From assembly GCA_963781895.1 (NCBI GenBank), contig CAWAIM010000034.1, forward strand, positions 1 to 64,000: 64,000 nt of DNA. The letters are read 5' to 3'. This stretch comes from Roseiarcus sp963781895 (GTDB lineage: Bacteria > Pseudomonadota > Alphaproteobacteria > Rhizobiales > Beijerinckiaceae). Every line of letters starts with the position of its first letter. Position 1 is the first letter of the stretch. The notes under the pieces are model-generated. The model saw nothing but the letters and a program-made list of their open reading frames with translations. It searched no databases and had not been told where the DNA came from. Position numbers and translations under genes: made by a program. Of the stretch, positions 9,460 to 17,854 are shown one piece after another.

Positions 9460-10418
9460 GAAATCGGCTCGTTGGCCTCGGCGTCCCGCCGGCCGAAGTC
9501 CGGCGCCGTCGTCTCCTGGCCCTCGGCGACGATGCCGCGCCGTATCGCGCGGGTCCGCGTGAACAAGTCGAACAATCCGTCGCCGTCCTCGCGGCGTATC
9601 ATCCGCTGCAGCGCCGTCAGATCTTCGGTGAACCGCCCGAGCATCTCCAGCACCGCATCCTTGTTGTACAGAAAGACGTCGCGCCACATGGTCGGATCCG
9701 AAGCCGCAATGCGGGTGAAATCGCGAAAGCCCCCCGCCGAGAACTTAATCACCTCCGAGCGGGTGACCTCCTCGAGATCGGCGGCGGTGCCGACGATATT
9801 GTAAGCAATCAGATGCGGCACATGACTGGTGATCGCCAGCACCAGGTCATGATGCGCGGCGGACATCGTCTCGACATGCGATCCGAGCGCCTCCCACAGG
9901 GCGCGAACCTTCCCCACGGCGTCCTGGTCGACCCCATCGGGCGGGGTGAGAATGCACCAGCGGTTGATGAAAAGCGTCGCGAACCCGGCGTCCGGACCCG
10001 ACTGCTCGGTCCCGGCGACCGGGTGGGCGGGGACGAGGCGCGCATGCGCCGGCAATACCGGTTTCAACGCCGAGATCACCGCCCCTTTGGCCGACCCGAC
10101 GTCGGACACGATCGCGCCTGTCCTCAGAGCGGGTCCGATCAGGCGCCCAATTCCGTCGTTGGCGCCGAGCGGCGCGCAGAGGATGACGCAGTCCGCGTTC
10201 CTGACCGCCAGCGCCAGATCGGCGGTTGCTTCGTCGCCGAGACCGAGGGCGTTCGCTCGCTGCAGAACGTCTTCCGATCGATCCGCCAGGACGATCCGCC
10301 GCGACGCATTTCGCCGTCGGACGGCTCGGGCTATCGAGGACCCGATCAGCCCGACGCCGATGATCGCCAACTCGTCGAAAATCGGCTCATCGAGCGGCGG
10401 CCCTAGCCGCTCAACCAT
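9456..10418 (-). CDS. tyrA: Prephenate/arogenate dehydrogenase
   Basis: The enzyme oxidatively decarboxylates prephenate (or arogenate) on the route to tyrosine. The 320-residue protein starts with the NAD(P)-binding Rossmann motif IIGVGLIGSSIARAV near residue 20. The segment VGSAKGAV and the HPVAGTEQSGPDAG block with the active-site histidine follow. There is no ACT or chorismate mutase domain; a separate chorismate mutase lies two genes upstream. ATG 10418 overlaps the end of hisC by eight bases. Substrate preference between prephenate and arogenate cannot be read from sequence. Confidence 0.92.
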   Translation of the reverse strand: MVERLGPPLDEPIFDELAIIGVGLIGSSIARAVRRRNASRRIVLADRSEDVLQRANALGLGDEATADLALAVRNADCVILCAPLGANDGIGRLIGPALRTGAIVSDVGSAKGAVISALKPVLPAHARLVPAHPVAGTEQSGPDAGFATLFINRWCILTPPDGVDQDAVGKVRALWEALGSHVETMSAAHHDLVLAITSHVPHLIAYNIVGTAADLEEVTRSEVIKFSAGGFRDFTRIAASDPTMWRDVFLYNKDAVLEMLGRFTEDLTALQRMIRREDGDGLFDLFTRTRAIRRGIVAEGQETTAPDFGRRDAEANEPIS

Positions 10419-11526
10419 GGTCGCCCCGCATGAATTGCGTCAGCGCCGCCACCACGCCGCGGTTCGCCTCTTCGCTCCCGACTGTGAGACGCAGGCAATC
10501 CGGCAGGCCGTAGGCCGCCACCGCGCGCAGGATGAAGCCGCGCGCGCTCAAGAATGCGTCCGCGTCCATGGCCGTCCGCGCGAGCGCATCCTTGAATCGC
10601 AATAGCAGAAAATTGCCGACGCTTGGGGTCACTTCGATTCCCAACGCCGAGATCGCCTCGCTGAGCCATGGCGACCAACGCGCGTTATGAGCGATCGCCG
10701 CCTCGACGTGAGCCGTGTCGCCGAGGCTGGCGACTCCCGCCGCCAGGGCTGGCCCATTGAGGTTGAACGGTCCGCGGATGCGGTTGAGCGCGTCGAGGAC
10801 GTGAGGCGGCCCGTAAGCCCAGCCGATGCGCAAACTGGCGAGCCCGTAAATCTTCGAAAAGGTGCGCGTCATCACAACGTTTTCGCAGGTCGCGGCGAGT
10901 TCGATGCCCGCTGCGTAGTCGTTGCGGGTCACATATTCGGCGTAGGCCGCGTCGATGACCAGCAGCGCGTCGGCCGGCAGGCCCGCTTGCAGGCGCTTGA
11001 CCTCCGAAAAAGGGATGTAGGTCCCGGTGGGATTATTGGGATTGGCGAGATAGACGATTTTGGTCCGCCGGGTCACCCTTGCGAGCATCGCATCGACGCT
11101 CACGGTTTTGTCCGTCTCCTTGGCGATGACCGGCGCGCCTCCGGCCGCGCGGATGCAGATCGGATATTCCAGAAACCCGTACTCGCTGTAGAGCCCTTCG
11201 TCCCCGTGCCGCAAGAACGCGTGCGCGAGCAGCGCCAGGATTTCGTCCGACCCGTTGCCGCAGATGATTCGCGACGGCTCGAGCCCGTAGCGGCGGCCGA
11301 TCGCCTCGCGCAACGCCGACGCCGAACCGTCTGGATAGCGTGCGAGATCAGCCGCGCTCGCGCGAAAGGCCTCTATGGCTTTCGGCGACGGGCCGAGCGG
11401 AGATTCATTCGACGACAGCTTATGGATCTTCGCTTGGCCGGCGACCCAGCTCTTGCCGGGCACGTAGGCGTCGATCGCCAGGATTTCTGGGCGCGGCTGT
11501 GGACGGACGGGCGCGTTGGACGGCAT
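10411..11526 (-). CDS. hisC: Histidinol-phosphate/aromatic aminotransferase
   Basis: A class I/II pyridoxal-phosphate aminotransferase of the HisC family. The cofactor lysine lies in TRTFSKIYGLASLRIGW and the substrate arginine near the C terminus in LRLTVGSEEANR. LANPNNPTGTYI is the conserved cofactor-binding asparagine region. Because it sits between chorismate mutase and tyrA, it may act on phenylpyruvate, 4-hydroxyphenylpyruvate or prephenate rather than, or as well as, imidazole-acetol phosphate. ATG 11526 gives 371 residues; a TTG at 11547 overlapping the upstream stop is an alternative start. Confidence 0.9.
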   Translation of the reverse strand: MPSNAPVRPQPRPEILAIDAYVPGKSWVAGQAKIHKLSSNESPLGPSPKAIEAFRASAADLARYPDGSASALREAIGRRYGLEPSRIICGNGSDEILALLAHAFLRHGDEGLYSEYGFLEYPICIRAAGGAPVIAKETDKTVSVDAMLARVTRRTKIVYLANPNNPTGTYIPFSEVKRLQAGLPADALLVIDAAYAEYVTRNDYAAGIELAATCENVVMTRTFSKIYGLASLRIGWAYGPPHVLDALNRIRGPFNLNGPALAAGVASLGDTAHVEAAIAHNARWSPWLSEAISALGIEVTPSVGNFLLLRFKDALARTAMDADAFLSARGFILRAVAAYGLPDCLRLTVGSEEANRGVVAALTQFMRGDHG

Positions 11527-11543
11527 GATCGCTTCGAATAGCC

Positions 11544-12395
11544 TCAATTCGCGCGCCTGCGCAACGCCGAGGCCTTAAAGCGATCGGCGTGAGCGCCGAC
11601 CTCCACGCTGCGCACGTCCGCGGCCCCCGCAGCGCTCAACGCCACGCTGACCGCGTCGGCCGCATTCGCGCCGGGCCGCGCGACCAGTAGGCCGAGCCCC
11701 ATGCCGTTGGCGGCAGAACCGATGATCTCGGCCCCGATGATCTGCAACGCATGCGGGAAATCGGCTCGCCAACGGTCGAGCGCGATCGATTCCAGCACCA
11801 CTTCGCGCGCTCCGCCATCGGCGAGCGGCTTCGAGACCACGAACACCGGCATCCCTGCCGGATGATCCACTCGCTCGATGAAGGGCAGGCGGGCGATCAC
11901 CTTCGGCGCTCCGGGCGGCGCGAGCCGCGTCCACCAGGCCCCAGCGCCTGGTCCACCGTCGAGAGCGAACATTCCCAGATCGCCGCTGGATCCGGCCACC
12001 GCCGCGATGACGTCGGCGGCGCTGAGATGCGGCACGCAGGGGACAGTGAAGCCAAAGTGAAAACGCGCGGAATCACGCATCGCCGAATCCCCGCGCGACA
12101 CGTCCACATGAACGCTATAGGGCGCTTGGACGTAGGTGAATGTCGAAATGATGATGCGCCAGATGCCCTCGACCGTATCGAGCGGCAGGAGACCACGATG
12201 CCGTTCGGCGATCGCGCGCATCATCGACGCTTCGCGCGCCGGCCGGAAGGCGGAGCCGCCGCCCTGACGCGCCTTGATTTCGATCAGCCGATCGATGATG
12301 CGCCCGCGTTCGATCAGCAATTCGTGCATCGCCTGATCAATGCGATCGATCTCGACGCGCAAATTGGCGAGGGCCCGCTCCGGCGGTTGGTGCAC
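11544..12395 (-). CDS. Chorismate mutase with degenerate prephenate-dehydratase-like tail
   Basis: The N-terminal ~90 residues form an AroQ-class chorismate mutase: LRVEIDRIDQAMHELLIERGRIIDRLIEIKARQ carries the arginine and lysine positions of the AroQ active site. The remaining ~190 residues (from about residue 105) show weak resemblance to the periplasmic-binding-like fold of prephenate dehydratase but lack its recognisable motifs. Proteins of this length and plan are common in Hyphomicrobiales. GTG 12395 is the start; the stop overlaps a possible TTG start of hisC. It heads the operon feeding phenylalanine and tyrosine synthesis. Confidence 0.85.
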   Translation of the reverse strand: MHQPPERALANLRVEIDRIDQAMHELLIERGRIIDRLIEIKARQGGGSAFRPAREASMMRAIAERHRGLLPLDTVEGIWRIIISTFTYVQAPYSVHVDVSRGDSAMRDSARFHFGFTVPCVPHLSAADVIAAVAGSSGDLGMFALDGGPGAGAWWTRLAPPGAPKVIARLPFIERVDHPAGMPVFVVSKPLADGGAREVVLESIALDRWRADFPHALQIIGAEIIGSAANGMGLGLLVARPGANAADAVSVALSAAGAADVRSVEVGAHADRFKASALRRRAN

Positions 12396-12475
12396 TGTCA
12401 GGGCCTCGCCATTGGCGCTTTCGTTCAGTCATCCGGCCGAAAGGCGGCTTTGTCCTTCCATCCCGGCGACGTGCG

Positions 12476-13741
12476 TCACGTGTTCATCGATTCGAAGAAA
12501 TTCGCGTTGGTTTTTGTTTCGCGCAGCTTGCCGAGGAGGAACTCGATCGCGTCGACTGTGCCCATCGGGTTCAGGATCCGGCGCAGGACATACATCTTTT
12601 TGAGAATGTCGGGCGGCACGAGCAACTCCTCCTTGCGGGTGCCCGAGCGCGTAATATCCATCGAGGGAAACGTGCGCTTGTCGGCGACCTTGCGATCGAG
12701 GATGATTTCCGAGTTTCCGGTTCCCTTGAACTCTTCGAAAATCACCTCATCCATTCGCGATCCCGTATCGATGAGCGCGGTGGCGATGATTGTCAAAGAG
12801 CCGCCCTCCTCGATGTTTCGAGCCGCGCCGAAGAACCGCTTCGGTCGCTGCAGGGCGTTGGCGTCGACGCCTCCGGTCAACACCTTGCCCGACGAGGGAA
12901 CGACGGTGTTGTAGGCTCGTCCCAATCGGGTGATCGAATCGAGAAGGATCAGCACGTCCCGCCCGTGCTCGACAAGCCGTTTGGCCTTTTCGATCACCAT
13001 CTCGGCGACCTGAACGTGACGGACCGCGGGCTCGTCGAAAGTCGATGAAACGACCTCGCCGTTCACCGAACGCTGCATATCCGTCACTTCCTCCGGGCGT
13101 TCATCGATAAGCAGCACGATCAAATAGCATTCCGGGTGATTGGCGGTTATCGACTGGGCGATGTTCTGCAGCAGCACCGTTTTGCCCGTCCTGGGCGGAG
13201 CGACGATCAGCGCCCGCTGCCCTTTTCCGATTGGCGCGACAATGTCGATGACGCGTGACGACAGGTCCTTCCGGGTTGGATCTTCCACCTCCAGCCGCAG
13301 CCGCTCGTTGGGATAGAGCGGCGTCAGGTTGTCGAAATGGACCTTATGGCGAGTTTTTTCCGGATCTTCAAAATTGATGGCGTTGCATTTGAGCAAGGCG
13401 AAATATCGTTCGCCCTCCTTAGGGCTTCGAATCACGCCCTCGACCGTATCGCCGGTTCGCAATCCCAATCGACGTATTTGCGACGGGGATACATAGATAT
13501 CGTCGGGGCCAGGCAGATAATTCGCGTCCGCCGAGCGTAGGAAGGCGAATCCGTCTTGCAAAATTTCGACCACTCCTTCGCCAATAATCTCTACGTCGAC
13601 ACTGGCGAGCTGCTTGAGGATCGCGAACATCAACTCCTGCTTGCGCATCGTCGATGCGTTCTCGACATCATTCTCCTCAGCGAAGACCAATAGATCCGTC
13701 GGAGATTTTTGCTTTAACTCTTTGAGTTTCATTTCCCGCAT
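12476..13741 (-). CDS. rho: Transcription termination factor Rho
   Basis: Rho is the hexameric RNA-dependent ATPase that ends transcription at unstructured C-rich RNA. The 421-residue product has the helical N-terminal domain (MREMKLKELKQKSPTDLL), the cold-shock-like RNA-binding domain with YLPGPDDIYVSPSQIRR near residue 80, Walker A APPRTGKTVLLQNIA, Walker B VLILLDSITRLGRAYN and the Q-loop KVLTGGVDANALQ. The start at ATG 13741 matches the usual N terminus. It lies 247 bp downstream of hemJ on the same strand, as in many alphaproteobacterial origin regions. Confidence 0.97.
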   Translation of the reverse strand: MREMKLKELKQKSPTDLLVFAEENDVENASTMRKQELMFAILKQLASVDVEIIGEGVVEILQDGFAFLRSADANYLPGPDDIYVSPSQIRRLGLRTGDTVEGVIRSPKEGERYFALLKCNAINFEDPEKTRHKVHFDNLTPLYPNERLRLEVEDPTRKDLSSRVIDIVAPIGKGQRALIVAPPRTGKTVLLQNIAQSITANHPECYLIVLLIDERPEEVTDMQRSVNGEVVSSTFDEPAVRHVQVAEMVIEKAKRLVEHGRDVLILLDSITRLGRAYNTVVPSSGKVLTGGVDANALQRPKRFFGAARNIEEGGSLTIIATALIDTGSRMDEVIFEEFKGTGNSEIILDRKVADKRTFPSMDITRSGTRKEELLVPPDILKKMYVLRRILNPMGTVDAIEFLLGKLRETKTNANFFESMNT

Positions 13742-13988
13742 CGGCGGACCTTATAGTTCGGACTGTCAGGTCTGGGAATCCCCGAAGTCTCTGACTTTTC
13801 GGAAGAACAGCTGGCGCTTCGGAATCGGCGCTCGGCCTCGATGAGGCCGCTACAGCCAAAGTCGGATCGGGCGATCCATGGCCGCAAGACACTCGCGGTT
13901 ACGAGTAGGCCCGCTTCATAATCTCATTCGCTGAAAATTTCAACGGGCTTTAGCGCGAATTCCCGCTCGGCCAACATTTTGGAAGGTT

Positions 13989-14411
13989 CTAGAACGGCTT
14001 AATCACAACAAGAATGACGATCAAGACCATGAGGACCGTAGGAACTTCGTTGAGGACGCGAAAGAATCGCGGCGACCGCTCGTTCGCGTCCGCGGCAAAG
14101 ATTCGCACGTATCGCGCGAAATAGCCGTGCAGCGCGGCCAGCCCGAGCACCAGCGCGAATTTCACGTGGAACCAGGGCGCCCGCCAAAATCCCGTCTGAA
14201 GAGCGAGCGCGATGCCGGTCACGAAGGCGAGCGCCATCGACGGGTTGACGATGCCTTTGAGGAGGCGCCGCTCCATGATCTTGAATGTCTCCGACATCGC
14301 CGAGCCCTTTGGCGCCTCGGCATGGTAAACAAACAGCCTGGGGAGATAGAGCATCCCCGCCATCCAGGCGATGATGGCGATGATGTGAAGGGCCTTGAGC
14401 CAGAGCTCCAT
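13989..14411 (-). CDS. hemJ: Protoporphyrinogen IX oxidase HemJ
   Basis: HemJ is the membrane-bound protoporphyrinogen oxidase used by bacteria lacking HemG and HemY. The 140-residue protein has four membrane segments and the family N terminus LKALHIIAIIAWMAGMLYLPRLFVYH with its conserved histidine, plus KFALVLGLAALHGYFARY with a second one. The start is taken at ATG 14411 by family comparison, although the open frame extends about 36 codons upstream and the ribosome site before this ATG is poor. It lies immediately beside the putative replication origin. Confidence 0.88.
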   Translation of the reverse strand: MELWLKALHIIAIIAWMAGMLYLPRLFVYHAEAPKGSAMSETFKIMERRLLKGIVNPSMALAFVTGIALALQTGFWRAPWFHVKFALVLGLAALHGYFARYVRIFAADANERSPRFFRVLNEVPTVLMVLIVILVVIKPF

Positions 14412-14645
14412 CGGCAGCTGAATCCGTTTCTCATGAAAGAGCCCGCGCATCGGGTTACGCGCGGGCTTAGAGGCTGCGCTGATCGGATGCAAGGCGGTTG
14501 TCCATCGGCAAACAAACAAGATTGATTATAGAGAGTTGTTTCTTCTTCTACTGACGGGATGGGACAGTTCCTTCTTATCCCAGCGAGCGCCGAGCGGCCC
14601 GGGTCAGATGGGCGCCTGCGGTCGATTGACGACAAATCGAAAGGA

Positions 14646-14660
14646 TTAACCTTTTGTTAA
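14646..14660. promoter_or_regulatory. CtrA binding site (TTAA-N7-TTAA)
   Basis: The sequence reads TTAA, seven bases (CCTTTTG), TTAA, an exact match to the full CtrA consensus of alphaproteobacteria. In Caulobacter such sites in the origin silence replication initiation. Its position in the middle of the putative oriC, not just before a gene start, fits that role. An alternative is control of the ppsR operon. Confidence 0.6.
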
Positions 14661-14837
14661 GGAATATAGGGAACATGGCAAAAACCATATCGCGCCTGTT
14701 CTGAATTGTCCCCAGAGTTCACGCTGGTCTGTTTCGTCGAGCCAATTTCGTCCTGGCGAGTTTGCATGTGAATTGTCCGACGCGCCGTATTCTGTATCCG
14801 CCGGAGAGTTCGGCTCGGGCCTAGCGATCGTCCACTT

Positions 14838-14846
14838 CTGTCCACA
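14838..14846 (+). promoter_or_regulatory. DnaA-box-like element
   Basis: CTGTCCACA matches the TTATCCACA consensus at seven of nine positions. Similar 7/9 elements lie at 14706-14714 (TTGTCCCCA) and on the minus strand at 14870-14878. Their clustering between hemJ and the ppsR-type gene supports an origin. Confidence 0.4.
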
Positions 14847-14896
14847 GACGTCGGCGCCGGTTATAAGCGTGTGGATTCACATTCGAGGGCGCCGCG

Positions 14897-15730
14897 TTGG
14901 GTCGCAGTTATTTCCATCTGCACCTGGTTTCCGATTCGACCGGCGAGACCTTGATCGCCGCGTCGCGCGCCGCGTCAGCGCAATATAGCGGCATTGCTTC
15001 AATCGAGCACGTCTACCCGCTTGTGCGAACGCCGGCTCAACTCGATCGAGTGATTGCGGAGATCGAGAATGCGCCAGGAATCGTGCTTTTCACCTTGGTC
15101 GATTCGAATCTTTCGCGGCGGCTCGAAGACAGCTGCCAAGCGTCGGGCTCGCCGTGCCTGTCAGTGTTGGGACCGATTCTCACGTTGTTTCAGTCTTACC
15201 TTGGGCAGAATTCAACGCCGCGCGCCGGCGCGCAGCACATGCTCAACGCCGACTATTTCAAGCGGATCGACGCGCTCAATTTCAGCATGATGAGCGACGA
15301 TGGCCAACTTCCGGAGAACCTGGAGCATGCCGACATTGTGCTCGTGGGCGTAAGCCGCACCTCCAAGACCCCGACCAGCATCTATCTGGCCAATCGTGGC
15401 TACAAGACCGCGAATATCCCTGTCGTTCCGAATGTGCCTTTGCCGCCTGAGCTTGATCATTTGCGCCGCCCGCTCATTGTCGGTCTTGTCGCCTCCGCCG
15501 ATCGGATCGTACAGATCCGGCAGAATCGCTTGCTCTCGCTCAACGCCGATTCGCGGACCGAATATGTCGATCGCGTGGCGGTCGCCGAGGAAATCGCGGC
15601 CTCGCGCCGGCTGTTCGTCGAGCAATCGTGGCCGATCATCGATGTTTCCCGACGGTCGATCGAGGAGACCGCGGCGGCGGTGCTCGACCTCTATCGAGCC
15701 CATCGCCTCAAGTTCATCGCCGACGGCTGA
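14897..15730 (+). CDS. ppsR: Pyruvate, phosphate dikinase regulatory protein (kinase/pyrophosphorylase)
   Basis: This DUF299-family protein reversibly phosphorylates a threonine of pyruvate phosphate dikinase or PEP synthetase, using ADP for inactivation and phosphate for activation. The 277-residue product begins YFHLHLVSDSTGETL and carries the P-loop-like motif GVSRTSKTPTSIYLA near residue 155, then the conserved RTEYVDRVAVAEEI stretch. The start is TTG 14897, without a strong ribosome site. It is the Caulobacter RP001-type origin-flanking gene and leads a same-strand run with maf, aroE, coaE and dnaQ. Confidence 0.93.
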   Translation: MGRSYFHLHLVSDSTGETLIAASRAASAQYSGIASIEHVYPLVRTPAQLDRVIAEIENAPGIVLFTLVDSNLSRRLEDSCQASGSPCLSVLGPILTLFQSYLGQNSTPRAGAQHMLNADYFKRIDALNFSMMSDDGQLPENLEHADIVLVGVSRTSKTPTSIYLANRGYKTANIPVVPNVPLPPELDHLRRPLIVGLVASADRIVQIRQNRLLSLNADSRTEYVDRVAVAEEIAASRRLFVEQSWPIIDVSRRSIEETAAAVLDLYRAHRLKFIADG

Positions 15731-15735
15731 CTGGA

Positions 15736-16392
15736 ATGAAGGGGCACGAGACATCATCGGAGTCATCGGGCCGACGGCATTCGCTTTGGTTGGGCGCCAG
15801 CCCGCTCGTTCTGGCCTCGCAAAGCGCAAGCCGGCGCGCCCTGCTCTCCGCCGCCGGCCTTGATGCCGAAGCCATGGCGGCTGACGTCGACGAAAGATCG
15901 CTCGAGCGCAGCCACTTCGCGGGCGGTGGTTCGCACGAGCAACTCGCACCGAAACTGGCGCAAGCCAAGGCGCTGGCTGTTAGTATGGTGCGGCCGGACG
16001 CCTTCTGCCTGGGGGCGGATCAGACGCTGAGCCTCGAAGGGCGGCTTATGCACAAACCGCGCGACTTGGCTGAGGCCGCGCACTCGCTGGCGGCGCTCGC
16101 GGGCCGGACGCATCGGTTGACCTCGGCTTTCTGCGTCGCCCGTTCCGGTCAAACGCTCGTTGTCGAAACCGATCACGCAGATCTCCGCATGCGCCCGCTC
16201 GACGGCGAAGCGATCGCGCGCTATCTCGATCTTGCTGGGCCCGACGTGCTCTCGAGCGTCGGCGCCTACCAGATCGAAGGTCTTGGCGTGCATCTGTTCG
16301 ATCGTATCGACGGCGACCTGGGCACGATTCTGGGAATGCCGATGTTCAAGCTTCTGGCCTGGCTGCGTCTCAAGGATTTGATCTCACTGTGA
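15736..16392 (+). CDS. maf: Maf-like nucleotide pyrophosphatase
   Basis: Maf proteins hydrolyse non-canonical or modified nucleoside triphosphates and have been linked to division arrest. The 218-residue protein has the N-terminal signature LASQSASRRALLSAAGL and the central GADQTL and KPRDLAEA motifs. ATG 15736 lies five bases after the ppsR stop with CTGGA upstream. The stop overlaps the GTG of aroE by four bases, so the genes are coupled. Which nucleotide is preferred cannot be told. Confidence 0.9.
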   Translation: MKGHETSSESSGRRHSLWLGASPLVLASQSASRRALLSAAGLDAEAMAADVDERSLERSHFAGGGSHEQLAPKLAQAKALAVSMVRPDAFCLGADQTLSLEGRLMHKPRDLAEAAHSLAALAGRTHRLTSAFCVARSGQTLVVETDHADLRMRPLDGEAIARYLDLAGPDVLSSVGAYQIEGLGVHLFDRIDGDLGTILGMPMFKLLAWLRLKDLISL

Positions 16393-17249
16393 ATGAGAGC
16401 ATGGTTCGCCGCGCCGGGGTGGCCGGATGGCCGGTCGCCCAGTCCCGTTCGCCGATGATCCACGGACATTGGCTCATCGAGCTCGGCATTTCCGGCAGCT
16501 ATGAACGATTTCCCGTTCCGCCCGGAGAGTTCGGTCGATTCGCCGCCATGATCGGCCGGGATCGCCTCGTCGGATTAAACGTCACGGCGCCGCACAAGGA
16601 GGCGGCGTTCGCGGCCTGTGATTGCCGAACCGCGGTGGCCGGGGCCCTTGGCGCGGTCAATACGCTCTGGCGTGAGGGCGAGCTGTTGTGGGGCGACAAT
16701 ACCGACGTTGAAGGGTTTCTTGCGAATATGGACGATGGCGCCCCCGGCTGGGCGGCGCAACCGAGATCAGCGGTCGTCATTGGCGCGGGCGGCGCCGCGC
16801 GGGCGATCGTCTACGCGCTCCTGTCGCGCGGTTTTCAGCACGTCGTCATCGTCAACCGGACGGAAGCCAGGGCCGTCGCGCTCGCCAGGCAATTCGGCCG
16901 GGCGACGATCGCCTCGCCCTGGACCGGCCTTGCCTGCGAACTCGCTGAAGCCGATCTGGTCGTCAACACGAGCGTGCTTGGCATGATCGGACAGCCGGCG
17001 CTCGACATCGACTTGCGCGGGTTGCCGAAACACGCCGTCGTCGCCGACATCGTCTATATTCCATTGCGTACGCCGCTCGTCGAGGCGGCGCGGGCGCGCG
17101 GCTTGCGCGCGGTGGAAGGGCTCGGGATGCTGCTCCACCAAGCCGCGCCCGCCTTTGCGCGATGGTTCGGCCCACGGCCGGAGGTCACACCCGAGCTGCG
17201 CGCGCTGGTCGAAGCGGACGTGCTGGCGGCGCATGGGGAAAACCGATGA
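16389..17249 (+). CDS. aroE: Shikimate dehydrogenase (NADP+)
   Basis: AroE reduces 3-dehydroshikimate to shikimate in aromatic amino-acid synthesis. The 286-residue protein shows the shikimate-binding SRSPMIHGHWL motif, the catalytic lysine in NVTAPHKEAAF, the NADP-binding GAGGAARAIVYALLSRG with NRTEAR, and the C-terminal EGLGMLLHQAAPAFARWFG. The GTG start at 16389 overlaps the maf stop; an ATG four codons later is possible. Its end overlaps coaE by four bases. Confidence 0.95.
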   Translation: MNESMVRRAGVAGWPVAQSRSPMIHGHWLIELGISGSYERFPVPPGEFGRFAAMIGRDRLVGLNVTAPHKEAAFAACDCRTAVAGALGAVNTLWREGELLWGDNTDVEGFLANMDDGAPGWAAQPRSAVVIGAGGAARAIVYALLSRGFQHVVIVNRTEARAVALARQFGRATIASPWTGLACELAEADLVVNTSVLGMIGQPALDIDLRGLPKHAVVADIVYIPLRTPLVEAARARGLRAVEGLGMLLHQAAPAFARWFGPRPEVTPELRALVEADVLAAHGENR

Positions 17250-17854
17250 TCATCGTCGGCGTGACGGGCTCGATCGCGATGGGAAAATCGACCGTGGCGG
17301 CCATGTTCGCCGAACTCGGCGCTCCGGTCTTCGACGCCGATGCGGCAGTGCGCGAGTTTTACGCCGGCGACGGCGCGCAAGTGATCGAGGCGGAGTTTCC
17401 AGGCGTGTTGGTCAATGGATGTGTCGATCGCGAGCGGCTCGCCAAACAGGTGTTGGGCGACCCAATGGCTCTGAAGCGGCTCGAAGGCCTGGTGCATCCA
17501 GCGGTCGCCAACGCGCGACTGCGGTTCGTCGAGCGCGTGGCCGCGGATGGGGGACGATTCGCGATCGTCGATGTGCCGTTGCTGTTCGAGACCGGCGGCG
17601 ACTCCGGTGTCGATATCGTTGTGGTCGCCAGCGCGCCCACGGCGATACAACGTTCGCGAGCCTTGGCGCGCGCGCGTATGAGCGAGGCCAATCTTGAGGC
17701 CATCTTATCGCAACAGACCTCGGACGCGGAAAAGCGTCGGCGCGCCCATTGGGTCATCGACACACGTGGAAGTCTGGAACAGACTCGCGCTCAGGTTCGC
17801 CAATTCATGCGCGCCGCCGCGCCGCTGGAGGGACAGAGAGGCCGTCATGCGTGA
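17246..17854 (+). CDS. coaE: Dephospho-CoA kinase
   Basis: CoaE phosphorylates dephospho-CoA in the last step of coenzyme A synthesis. The 202-residue protein starts MIIVGVTGSIAMGKSTVAAMF with the P-loop, followed by VFDADAAVREFY and the VDVPLLFETGGD catalytic segment. It starts at ATG 17246 overlapping the aroE stop and ends eight bases inside dnaQ. This aroE-coaE-dnaQ order is a typical origin-proximal alphaproteobacterial cluster. Confidence 0.94.
   Translation: MIIVGVTGSIAMGKSTVAAMFAELGAPVFDADAAVREFYAGDGAQVIEAEFPGVLVNGCVDRERLAKQVLGDPMALKRLEGLVHPAVANARLRFVERVAADGGRFAIVDVPLLFETGGDSGVDIVVVASAPTAIQRSRALARARMSEANLEAILSQQTSDAEKRRRAHWVIDTRGSLEQTRAQVRQFMRAAAPLEGQRGRHA

Larger units (their letters stand above)
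14412..14896. other. Putative chromosomal replication origin (oriC)
   Basis: This 485-bp stretch between hemJ and the ppsR-type gene has no credible gene. Three things point to an origin. First, in alphaproteobacteria such as Caulobacter the origin lies beside hem genes on one side and the RP001-type (PPSR) gene on the other, and the same flanks occur here. Second, it contains a perfect CtrA box at 14646-14660. Third, it has three 7-of-9 matches to the DnaA box TTATCCACA (14706-14714 and 14838-14846 on plus, 14870-14878 on minus) and locally AT-rich segments at 14521-14550 and 14630-14695. No exact DnaA box is present, which keeps confidence moderate. Confidence 0.6.

Noticed and set aside
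12405..12475. Possible rho-independent terminator between rho and the chorismate mutase gene
   Set aside because: The GGCCGAAAGGC-type stem is too short and no T-run follows on the minus strand.
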